Shown: positions 1 through 5,274 of the stretch, piece after piece
Layout: each line of letters begins with the position of its first letter
How positions within the stretch are numbered: position 1 is the stretch's first letter
Assembly: GCA_017853235.1 (NCBI GenBank)
Contig: JAFMJX010000130.1
Coordinates: forward strand, 1 to 5,274
Direction: 5' to 3'
DNA from: Chitinophagaceae bacterium
GTDB lineage: Bacteria > Bacteroidota > Bacteroidia > Chitinophagales > Chitinophagaceae
DNA length: 5,274 nt
Translations under genes and position numbers: made by a program
Notes under the pieces: generated by a model
Database searches by the model: none
What the model was told of the DNA's origin: nothing
The model's input: only the letters and a program-made list of their open reading frames with translations

Positions 1-628
1 CTCTTATTTGTATATCGCCTTCTTGTAATATATTAAATAGGGCCACTTGAATTCTGGCTTGTAAATCGGGTAATTCGTTTATTACGAATAAACATCTATT
101 TGCTCTTGGGATCATTCCAAAGTGAATTACTCGTTCGTCAGAATAAGATAATTTTAGATTTGCTGCTTTAATAGGATCCACATCCCCAATGATATCTGCA
201 ATGGTAACATCTGGCGTAGCCAATTTCTCAAAAAAACGTTCATTTCGGTGCAGCCATTCAATAGGGGTATCATCTCCTTTTTCTTGAATCAAATCTTTTG
301 CAAATCTTGAAATAGGATGAAATGGGTCATCATTTATTTCTGAACCTGCTACAAATGGGATAAACTCATCCAATAATTGAATCATAAGACGAGCTAATTT
401 AGTTTTAGCTTGTCCTCTTAAACCTAATAAATTTATATTATGCTTTGATAAAATGGCTCTTTCAATTTCTGGTATCACTGTTTCTTCAAATCCATGAATT
501 CCCTCAAAAGCAGGGATTCCTTCTTTCATTTTTTGAATTAAATTATCTCTTAATTCATCTTTTATGCTTTTACTTTGAAATCCTTGTTTTTTTAAAGCTC
601 CAAGTGTTTTTATTTTTTCGATATTCAT
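1..628 (-). CDS. MoxR / magnesium-chelatase-like AAA+ ATPase, partial (C-terminus beyond window)
   Basis: Reading the minus strand from the ATG at 628 gives 209 uninterrupted codons that run off the left edge, so only the N-terminal part is present. It resembles the AAA+ proteins annotated as magnesium chelatase or sigma-54-interacting ATPase that pair with VWA proteins. Visible motifs are a nucleotide-binding loop, LLGLRGQAKTKLAR (residues about 67-80), and a Walker B-like strand, CLFVINELPDL (about 179-189), followed by the helix segment VALFNILQEGDIQIR typical of chelatase-type AAA+ domains. Two key positions differ from the canonical forms: Ala precedes the Walker A Lys where Gly is usual, and Asn replaces the Walker B Asp before Glu. 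I believe both are normal in this subfamily, but that is from memory. The gene starts 19 nt after the VWA gene stop, so co-transcription is likely. Such pairs are thought to remodel proteins or help metal insertion; the substrate here is unknown. An actual chlorophyll or cobalamin chelatase role is unlikely without neighbouring pathway genes. Confidence 0.9.
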   Translation of the reverse strand, partial: MNIEKIKTLGALKKQGFQSKSIKDELRDNLIQKMKEGIPAFEGIHGFEETVIPEIERAILSKHNINLLGLRGQAKTKLARLMIQLLDEFIPFVAGSEINDDPFHPISRFAKDLIQEKGDDTPIEWLHRNERFFEKLATPDVTIADIIGDVDPIKAANLKLSYSDERVIHFGMIPRANRCLFVINELPDLQARIQVALFNILQEGDIQIR

Positions 629-647
629 ATCTAAAATATTATGCTAT

Positions 648-1751
648 TTATTTAAGTTTCTTTTTTCTGTTGGTTTCATAATCTTCAAAAATCATTTCCC
701 CTAATCCCTTTAATCCTGTGTAAAAGGCTTTGCCTTGGTTGGCTTCGGTAAATTCATTTACAAATCTTTGTAAATAGGGGTCATGAGCTATCATGAAGGT
801 GGTAATGGGTATATGTAATTTACGAGCAATTTTTGCTTGATTATAGCACTTTTCAACAATGTATTGATCTAATCCATTACTATTCATATAATAACTGCCA
901 TCGGCTTCTCTGATACAACTTGGTTTGCCGTCAGTGATCATGAATATTTGTTTATTGGTGTTTCTTTTTCTTCTCAATATATCCATGGCCAATTGTAATC
1001 CTGCAACTGTATTGGTATGATAAGGGCCTACCTTTAAGTAGGGTAATTCCTGAATGGAAATTGTCCAAGCATCATCTCCAAATACTAAAATGTCAATGGT
1101 GTCTTTAGGGTATCTTGTTGTAATAAGTTCGGCAAATGCCATAGCAACCTTTTTTGCGGGTGTAATACGATCTTCTCCATATAAAATCATGCTATGACTT
1201 ATGTCAATCATGAGTACCGTACTCATTTGTGATTTTTGCTCTGTTTCTTCAACTACTAAATCATTTTCTGTTAAATTAAAATCTCCAATTCCATGATTTA
1301 TTTGCGCATTTTTAATACTCTCGGTTAATGATATGTTTTCAATATTGTCACCAAAATGAAATTCTTTAAATTCCCCAGTTTTTTCATCGCCTTGGCCTAA
1401 TGTTTTTGTTTTATGATTTCCTTTCCCTGTTTTTTGTAAATTTCCAAAAATGTTATTTAGGGCTTGTTGTCTAATTGCTCTCTCAGTTTTAGAAGTAATC
1501 TTTGTGGGACCATCACCATCTTGTGTAATTTCTTGTTTGATGTATCCTTTCTTTTTTAAATCTTCGATAAAATCATCAATGGTGTAATTTTCATCTGTTA
1601 ATTTATATTCTACATCCAATTCTCGCATCCAACTTATAGCTTCATCAAAATCTCCAGATGTATGGACAATCAATTCCTTGAATATTTCAAATAACCTATC
1701 AAAAGGAGATTGCTCTGGAGCTTCGTATGTTTTAAAATGAAATCCTTTCAT
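648..1751 (-). CDS. VWA-domain protein, partner of MoxR-like ATPase
   Basis: This is a 367-residue protein with a von Willebrand factor A domain in its C-terminal half (about 176-350). The metal-ion-dependent adhesion site looks complete: DISHS (D183, S185, S187) after a hydrophobic strand, a Thr-bearing loop HTNT (T246/T248), and MITDG with D274. The N-terminal part (1-75) is acidic and probably helical. A Lys/Gly/Gln-rich, probably flexible stretch (about 75-130) links it to the VWA domain. No signal peptide or membrane segment is visible, so the protein is probably cytosolic. The ATG at 1751 is the first start after a 211-nt non-coding region and begins with the plausible sequence MKGFHFKTYE; there is no clear Shine-Dalgarno sequence. 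The AAA+ gene follows 19 nt downstream. From MoxR-VWA families generally, I infer that the VWA domain binds a divalent metal and recruits a target to the ATPase. The specific function is unknown. Confidence 0.93.
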   Translation of the reverse strand: MKGFHFKTYEAPEQSPFDRLFEIFKELIVHTSGDFDEAISWMRELDVEYKLTDENYTIDDFIEDLKKKGYIKQEITQDGDGPTKITSKTERAIRQQALNNIFGNLQKTGKGNHKTKTLGQGDEKTGEFKEFHFGDNIENISLTESIKNAQINHGIGDFNLTENDLVVEETEQKSQMSTVLMIDISHSMILYGEDRITPAKKVAMAFAELITTRYPKDTIDILVFGDDAWTISIQELPYLKVGPYHTNTVAGLQLAMDILRRKRNTNKQIFMITDGKPSCIREADGSYYMNSNGLDQYIVEKCYNQAKIARKLHIPITTFMIAHDPYLQRFVNEFTEANQGKAFYTGLKGLGEMIFEDYETNRKKKLK

Positions 1752-1927
1752 GTTTTTTATAGAGCATTAAAGTTAATTGTTATTGTTTGTTTTTAGTGAG
1801 TTTGTTAAGTTTTGAACAGATCAAGGTGGGGTAGATGAAACAAAAGACAGGGTGATTATTAATTAAATACTTTTATTCAGATATGCTCATTTGCTTATTC
1901 AGGTTCGCTTGATTTGCTAAACGCATT
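1752..1927. other. Intergenic region upstream of the VWA-AAA+ unit
   Basis: This is non-coding AT-rich sequence between the tRNA-Leu terminator and the VWA start codon, and should hold the promoter of the VWA-AAA+ operon. I found no good match to the Bacteroidota promoter consensus. TAACTTTA (minus strand, 1774-1767) differs from TAnnTTTG at one base but lacks a -33 partner. It contains a direct repeat TTATTCAG at 1873-1880 and 1895-1902, and an extra copy of the terminator arm (GACAGGGT, 1846-1853). Only very short open frames are present (for example 17 codons on the minus strand just after the terminator), with no support as genes. Confidence 0.5.
1873..1902. repeat. 8-bp direct repeat TTATTCAG, 22-bp period
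   Basis: TTATTCAG occurs at 1873-1880 and 1895-1902 in the intergenic region, about 120-150 bp upstream of the VWA start. The 22-bp period is near two DNA helical turns, as expected for a dimeric or paired regulator site, but two 8-bp copies in AT-rich DNA may be chance. Confidence 0.3.
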
Positions 1928-1962
1928 AAAAAACCCTGTCCCGATAAATCGTGACAGGGTTT
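1928..1962 (-). terminator. Rho-independent terminator after tRNA-Leu
   Basis: A perfect 10-bp inverted repeat has arms at 1931-1940 and 1953-1962 (AAACCCTGTC / GACAGGGTTT). The 12-nt centre can extend the stem with a CGA/TCG pairing after one mismatch. On the minus strand the stem runs into six consecutive T residues (complement of 1928-1933). On the plus strand the T run is only three long, so the orientation fits termination of minus-strand transcripts. The hairpin begins one base after the tRNA discriminator base. Confidence 0.9.
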
Positions 1963-1963
1963 G

Positions 1964-2047
1964 TGCCCAGAACAGGAATCGAACCTGCACATCCTTGCGA
2001 ACGCTAGATTTTGAGTCTAGTGCGTCTACCAATTCCGCCATCTGGGC
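1964..2047 (-). tRNA. tRNA-Leu (anticodon CAA)
   Basis: This is an 84-nt class II tRNA decoding UUG. The acceptor arms GCCCAGA (2047-2041) and TCTGGGC pair perfectly, with discriminator A at 1964. The D-arm region carries GGCGGAATTGGTAGACGC. The anticodon stem CTAGA/TCTAG encloses the loop CTCAAAA, giving anticodon CAA. A long variable arm (CGTTC-GCAA-GGATG) is typical of tRNA-Leu, and the T loop is TTCGATT between GCAGG and CCTGT. The CCA end is not encoded: the bases after the discriminator are CAA, so it must be added by the CCA-adding enzyme. The gene lies 17 nt after the hscB stop and just before a strong terminator. Confidence 0.97.
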
Positions 2048-2054
2048 AGGGGTG

Positions 2055-2086
2055 CAATATTACGTTAATAACGAAAATCTGCCAAA
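2055..2086 (-). promoter_or_regulatory. Candidate promoter for tRNA-Leu, overlapping the end of hscB
   Basis: On the minus strand, TTTG (2086-2083) is followed by 20 nt and then TAATATTG (2062-2055). This matches the Bacteroidota housekeeping sigma consensus (TTTG, about 19-21 nt, TAnnTTTG) except for one base in the -7 box. The -7 box ends 7 nt before the mature tRNA 5' end, so transcription would start at or just before the tRNA. The element covers the last codons and the stop of hscB. It was identified by eye; AT-rich DNA gives chance matches, but spacing and position are both right. Confidence 0.55.
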
Positions 2087-2568
2087 ATACGATCCAGGTA
2101 TTTTTTCTTGTAATAATACTCCTTTATTTGCAACAACTCTTCTTGGGAAACAAGATGGATGTCAGCAGCTTCCAAAGGGGCTTTAAGGGGCTTAAAAATG
2201 TCATTTTGGATGTGTTTTACTTGTTGTATTACTTTTTGTTTTTCAGCTTCATCATTTGCGTCCATCCATGCCTCATTTAGTTCCATCATTTCCATTAAAA
2301 AATCAGGGCTAAGTGCATATTTTTCTTCAGATTCTATGAGTCCTAAAATTTCTAAAACATATGGAAGCACTTTTTCTGGATGGCTTAAAATGGAGAAACC
2401 TTTATTTGCTAAGGCCGATTTTTCAAGAGCCAACTCCTGCTCTTCGGGGCTTGCTTGGGCAAACTTATCGGGATGAGAGGCTCTTTGAATATCCATAAAA
2501 GCTTGTCGCAATTTTATAGTATCTATTTTAAAGCCAATAGGTAAATCAAACAATTCAAAATAGTTCAT
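2065..2568 (-). CDS. hscB: Fe-S cluster assembly co-chaperone HscB (J-domain protein)
   Basis: HscB delivers the scaffold protein IscU to the Hsp70 HscA and stimulates its ATPase activity, helping transfer Fe-S clusters to client proteins in the cytosol. The 167-residue product is close to the length of E. coli HscB (171). It starts MNYFELFDLP, has a J domain over about residues 1-75 with the essential HPD at 32-34 (SHPDKFAQ), then SALANKGFSILSHPEKVLPY and an acidic helical C-terminal domain (about 85-165, containing FLMEMMELNEAW) matching the HscB IscU-binding region. No N-terminal zinc-binding cysteine extension is present. I chose the ATG at 2568 because the family begins at this M-[DN]-Y-F sequence; an upstream in-frame TTG at 2601 would add 11 residues with no family support. 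iscU and hscA are not in the window. The gene is 81 nt after trmN6 and 17 nt before tRNA-Leu. Confidence 0.93.
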   Translation of the reverse strand: MNYFELFDLPIGFKIDTIKLRQAFMDIQRASHPDKFAQASPEEQELALEKSALANKGFSILSHPEKVLPYVLEILGLIESEEKYALSPDFLMEMMELNEAWMDANDEAEKQKVIQQVKHIQNDIFKPLKAPLEAADIHLVSQEELLQIKEYYYKKKYLDRILADFRY

Positions 2569-2623
2569 TCCAATAGGAGTTATTAGGTGTAAAATTACCA
2601 AAATACCGGGTATTCAATTTATT

Positions 2624-2641
2624 AAAAAAGGAAAAGTCCTT
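2624..2641 (-). terminator. Weak possible terminator or hairpin after trmN6
   Basis: On the minus strand, AAGGA (2641-2637) and TCCTT (2632-2628) form a 5-bp stem with a 4-nt loop, and the T run continues to 2624. It sits just after the methyltransferase stop and before hscB. The stem is short and A/T-rich, so it may give partial termination at best, or be chance in AT-rich DNA. Confidence 0.25.
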
Positions 2642-2649
2642 ATACTTGC

Positions 2650-3384
2650 TTATAAAAACAAGTAATAATCCTTGAGTAATTCTACAAAGGAACTTTGGTA
2701 TTGATTTTCAGCATCCTTGATGACCATTTTTTCCCGTGTAATTTGGTTTGGTTTAGTTTTGGAGAATTGTAAAAAAGATCGGAAGGGGAGATGTTTTGAA
2801 TTGTGATAAATTAAAATTTCGGTAGCTAAAAATAAACCATTGCTTGTTGCTAATTTTTGCATGGTATAGGCACGAAGTGTAGGCACTATAACAAAAAAAT
2901 GTCCATGATCGTTTAAAAGACTACCCACACTTTCCACTAAAGTTGCCCAAGGTAATTGAGTGCTATGCGCTGCAGTGTTTTTGTTTTCATTAGGAGACTT
3001 TAAATCACCTTCAAAAAAAGGGGGATTTGAAATAATTAAATCAAATCTAGTTTGGGAAAATTGACTGGTATAATCCTGTAAGGACTCATGGCGCACATGT
3101 AACCTTTCATTCCAGGGACTTAATATAAAATTATAGTTAGCCTCTTCTGCAGCTTGTGGTTCAATTTCTAGTGCAGTGATGGTACAAGTTGCTGCTGTTT
3201 TTTGAGCTAACATTAAACTTAAAATTCCTGTACCTGTTCCTATATCTAAAATGGAAGTTGCATTTTTGTTAGTTTCTGAATGTGCAACCCATGCTCCAAA
3301 TAAACATGCATCAGTACACACTTTCATTGAAGTATGTTGCTGATGCACAATAAACTGTTTACATTGAAAATAGGGATTCGACAC
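2650..3384 (-). CDS. trmN6: tRNA1(Val) (adenine(37)-N6)-methyltransferase, TrmN6/YfiC family
   Basis: This SAM-dependent enzyme is predicted to methylate N6 of A37 next to the anticodon of a tRNA; in E. coli the target is tRNA1(Val). The 244-residue length matches E. coli YfiC (245). The N-terminal signature FQCKQF...SMKVCTDACLFGAWV (6-33) is characteristic of the family. SAM motif I is ILDIGTGTGILSL (45-57), an acidic residue after the second strand lies in ALEIE (71-75), and the amino-methyltransferase motif IV is NPPF (120-123), followed by a loop with AAHSTQLPW as in relatives. The start is GTG at 3384, whose G is also the last base of the sdhB TAG stop (TAGTG); the next Met is residue 20, inside the conserved signature, so GTG is favoured. 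No Shine-Dalgarno sequence is visible, consistent with translational coupling to sdhB. The exact tRNA substrate in this organism is inferred by homology. Confidence 0.88.
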   Translation of the reverse strand: MSNPYFQCKQFIVHQQHTSMKVCTDACLFGAWVAHSETNKNATSILDIGTGTGILSLMLAQKTAATCTITALEIEPQAAEEANYNFILSPWNERLHVRHESLQDYTSQFSQTRFDLIISNPPFFEGDLKSPNENKNTAAHSTQLPWATLVESVGSLLNDHGHFFVIVPTLRAYTMQKLATSNGLFLATEILIYHNSKHLPFRSFLQFSKTKPNQITREKMVIKDAENQYQSSFVELLKDYYLFL

Positions 3385-4145
3385 TATTCAGAAGTTAAAC
3401 CTGCGCTTAAGTATTCTGCATTTAATCGAGCTATATTTGAAATTGATATTTCTTTAGGGCAAGTAGCTTCGCAAGCTCCAGTATTAGTGCAGGCTCCAAA
3501 TCCTTCCTTATCCATTTGAGCTACCATATTTAAAACACGTGACTTGCGCTCAGGAGCTCCTTGTGGTAATAATGCTAAGTGTGATACTTTCGCACTTAAA
3601 AACAACATTGCCGAACTATTTTTACAAGCAGCTACACAAGCACCACATCCAATACACATTGCTGCTGCAAAAGCATCGTCAGCTTTTGCTTTTTCAATAG
3701 GTAAGCTGTTTCCATCCACCGCATTTCCTGTATTTACACTAATATATCCACCTGCTTGAATGATTCTATCAAATGAACTTCTGTCTACTACTAAATCTTT
3801 TACAATTGGAAATGCATTTGCTCTCCATGGCTCAATGACAATGGTATCGCCATCCTTAAATGCACGCATATGCAATTGACAAGTGGTATTTGCTTCCCAT
3901 GGACCATGTGGCTTGCCATTAATATATAATGAACACATACCGCAAATACCTTCGCGACAATCATGATCAAATGCAACTGGTTCTCCGCCTTCTCTTATTA
4001 ATTGTTCATTTAAAATGTCTAACATTTCTAAAAAAGACATTTCATCTGAAATTCCTTCTACATTATAAGTAACAAATGCACCAGCAGTTTGTGCATTTTT
4101 TTGACGCCAAACTTTTAATTTTAAATTCATTGTATTTTGTGACAT
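3384..4145 (-). CDS. sdhB: Succinate dehydrogenase/fumarate reductase iron-sulfur subunit SdhB
   Basis: SdhB is the electron-transfer subunit of complex II, passing electrons between the FAD of SdhA and membrane quinone through three Fe-S clusters. The 253-residue protein has all expected ligands. The [2Fe-2S] set is C63, C68, C71 and C89 within [10 protein letters not shown]...TTCQ. The second domain has C164, C167, C170 and C174 ([11 protein letters not shown]), then C219, C225 and C229 ([12 protein letters not shown]). By the E. coli pattern, C164/167/170/229 hold [4Fe-4S] and C174/219/225 hold [3Fe-4S]; the spacings agree exactly. The ATG at 4145 lies 36 nt after the sdhA stop, indicating an sdhAB operon. 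The upstream sequence is A/T-rich without a clear Shine-Dalgarno sequence. The sequence alone does not show whether the enzyme works mainly as succinate dehydrogenase or fumarate reductase, although the Bacteroidota context favours the sdhCAB type. No membrane subunit gene follows; sdhC is expected upstream of sdhA, outside the window. Confidence 0.96.
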   Translation of the reverse strand: MSQNTMNLKLKVWRQKNAQTAGAFVTYNVEGISDEMSFLEMLDILNEQLIREGGEPVAFDHDCREGICGMCSLYINGKPHGPWEANTTCQLHMRAFKDGDTIVIEPWRANAFPIVKDLVVDRSSFDRIIQAGGYISVNTGNAVDGNSLPIEKAKADDAFAAAMCIGCGACVAACKNSSAMLFLSAKVSHLALLPQGAPERKSRVLNMVAQMDKEGFGACTNTGACEATCPKEISISNIARLNAEYLSAGLTSE

Positions 4146-4181
4146 ATCTTAAATATTATTCAGGTAAATAGTAGGGTTGCT

Positions 4182-5274
4182 TTATTTATAGTTACGTTGA
4201 CTTGGTTTGATGACATCGTATTTTAATTCCTCTTTATGTAGTGTCCAATCATGTTCGCCTTTGTTTTCCCAAGCTGCAACATACATATAGTTTTCATCGT
4301 CTCTTAAAGCTTCTCCTTCTGGAGTTTGGTATTCTTCTCTAAAGTGTCCACCACAGCTTTCGTTACGATTTAAAGCATCTATACACATTAATTCTCCTAA
4401 TTCAATAAAGTCGGCTACGCGATTGGCTTTATCTAATTCAGGATTAAATTCATTGATTTCTCCTGGGATGCGAACGTCACTCCAAAATTCTTTTTTCAAT
4501 GCTTGCACTTCTGCAATGGCTTGTTTTAAACCTTCGGCGCTTCTTGCCATACCGCATTTATCCCAAATAATTTTACCTAAACGTTTGTGAAAACTTTCTA
4601 CGGTTTGTGTACCATTAATATTTTTCAAGGACTTAATGCGATCTGCAACTTTTTGTGCAGCTTCTTCAAATGCAGGATGTGATGTAGGAATGGATGCGCT
4701 ATAAATTTCATCCGCTAAATTATTTCCAACTGTATAAGGAGCCACAAAATAACCATCGGCTAATCCTTGCATTAATGCACTTGCTCCTAATCGATTGGCA
4801 CCATGATCACTAAAGTTAGCTTCTCCTAATGCATATAATCCTGGAACTGTAGTTTGTAATTCATAATCTACCCATAAACCACCCATGGTATAATGCACAG
4901 CAGGATAAATACGCATAGGTACTTCATAAGGATTTTCTCCGGTGATTTTAGCATACATATCAAATAGGTTGCCATATTTTTCTTTCACCACTTCCTTTCC
5001 TAATGCAATTATTTGTTCATGACTAACGTCTTTCAAGCCTTGCTTGCTCACTTCAATTTTACCATATCTTTCAATCGCAGCAGCATAATCTAAATAAACT
5101 GCTTGCTTACTTGTTCCAACTCCATAACCTGCATCGCATCTTTCCTTCGCAGCTCTTGAAGCAACGTCACGAGGAACTAAGTTTCCAAAAGCAGGGTAGC
5201 GGCGCTCTAAATAATAATCTCTATCTTCTTCAGGAATATCATTTGCTTTTCTTGTTTCTCCTAAATTTTTAGGC
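4182..5274 (-). CDS. sdhA: Succinate dehydrogenase/fumarate reductase flavoprotein subunit SdhA, partial (N-terminus beyond window)
   Basis: SdhA is the catalytic flavoprotein of complex II, oxidising succinate to fumarate or the reverse with covalently bound FAD. The open frame enters from the right edge with [20 protein letters not shown] and continues for 363 residues to TAA at 4182. Relatives of this type are about 640 residues, so a little over half is present; the N-terminal FAD-binding Rossmann region lies outside. Recognisable parts are the catalytic-arginine segment [11 protein letters not shown] (Arg at fragment residue 35), [12 protein letters not shown] with a substrate-site His (about 127), and [21 protein letters not shown] with the substrate-binding Arg (about 161) and FAD contacts. 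The C-terminal helical domain follows ([13 protein letters not shown]) and then a capping region ([19 protein letters not shown]). A GTG at 5051 is only an internal Val: conserved sequence continues upstream in frame. It is followed closely by sdhB. Confidence 0.96.
   Translation of the reverse strand, partial: PKNLGETRKANDIPEEDRDYYLERRYPAFGNLVPRDVASRAAKERCDAGYGVGTSKQAVYLDYAAAIERYGKIEVSKQGLKDVSHEQIIALGKEVVKEKYGNLFDMYAKITGENPYEVPMRIYPAVHYTMGGLWVDYELQTTVPGLYALGEANFSDHGANRLGASALMQGLADGYFVAPYTVGNNLADEIYSASIPTSHPAFEEAAQKVADRIKSLKNINGTQTVESFHKRLGKIIWDKCGMARSAEGLKQAIAEVQALKKEFWSDVRIPGEINEFNPELDKANRVADFIELGELMCIDALNRNESCGGHFREEYQTPEGEALRDDENYMYVAAWENKGEHDWTLHKEELKYDVIKPSQRNYK

Noticed and set aside
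445..681. Plus-strand 78-codon Leu/Phe-rich hydrophobic frame, resembling a small membrane protein
   Set aside because: It is antisense to the AAA+ ATPase and the VWA 3' end. Its Phe/Leu richness is the mirror of Lys/Glu codons in AT-rich coding sequence, and both sense genes have clear family motifs.
1914..2280. Two overlapping plus-strand frames across the tRNA region (1914-2186 and 2011-2280)
   Set aside because: They read through the terminator, the tRNA-Leu gene and the antisense strand of hscB, and match no protein pattern I know.
2159..2476. Plus-strand Ser-rich 105-codon frame
   Set aside because: It lies entirely opposite hscB, whose J domain and HPD motif establish the true coding strand.
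2569..2601. Upstream TTG start adding 11 residues to HscB
   Set aside because: The HscB family begins at the MNYFELF sequence encoded by the ATG at 2568; the extension has no family counterpart.
2595..2625. Possible hscB promoter (TATTTTGG on the minus strand)
   Set aside because: One base differs from the -7 consensus and no TTG-type -33 element lies at the right distance, so it is too weak to annotate in AT-rich sequence.
3334..3759. Plus-strand frames at 3334-3519 and 3544-3759
   Set aside because: Both are antisense shadows of sdhB and trmN6, which show complete ligand and catalytic motifs on the minus strand.
5049..5051. GTG as the start of a 289-residue SdhA-like protein
   Set aside because: The frame continues upstream without a stop and encodes the conserved SdhA catalytic-arginine region, so this codon is an internal Val in a gene cut by the window edge.

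Overview
The window is a compact, AT-rich stretch in which every supported gene lies on the minus strand. It reads most like Bacteroidota, tentatively Chitinophagales/Chitinophagaceae. The grounds are a Wolinella-type sdhA-sdhB arrangement, an isc-type HscB, start codons without a clear Shine-Dalgarno sequence, and a tRNA promoter close to the Bacteroidota consensus (TTTG, about 20 nt, TAnnTTTG). No database search was possible, so the lineage is inference.

In transcription order (right to left), the layout starts at 5274-4182 with the C-terminal part of succinate dehydrogenase/fumarate reductase flavoprotein SdhA, cut by the window edge. Next is SdhB, the iron-sulfur subunit (4145-3384), 36 nt further on. 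Its stop codon overlaps by one base the GTG start of a TrmN6-type tRNA methyltransferase (3384-2650). After 81 nt comes HscB, the J-domain co-chaperone of Fe-S cluster assembly (2568-2065). A tRNA-Leu(CAA) gene follows 17 nt later (2047-1964), with its own candidate promoter overlapping the 3' end of hscB and a strong intrinsic terminator starting one base after the mature tRNA end.

After a 211-nt intergenic region, a second unit encodes a VWA-domain protein (1751-648). It is followed 19 nt later by a MoxR/magnesium-chelatase-like AAA+ ATPase (628 to beyond position 1), cut by the left edge.

Functionally there are three modules. The first is respiratory complex II, with HscB nearby as a plausible maturation factor for Fe-S proteins such as SdhB. 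The second is translation: a tRNA modification enzyme and a tRNA. The third is a MoxR-VWA pair, a widespread but poorly characterised chaperone-like AAA+/metal-binding adaptor arrangement. Most of the window looks like ordinary core genome. The least understood part is the VWA-AAA+ pair, whose ATPase has non-canonical Walker A and Walker B residues. No mobile element, CRISPR array or clear sign of recent transfer was seen.
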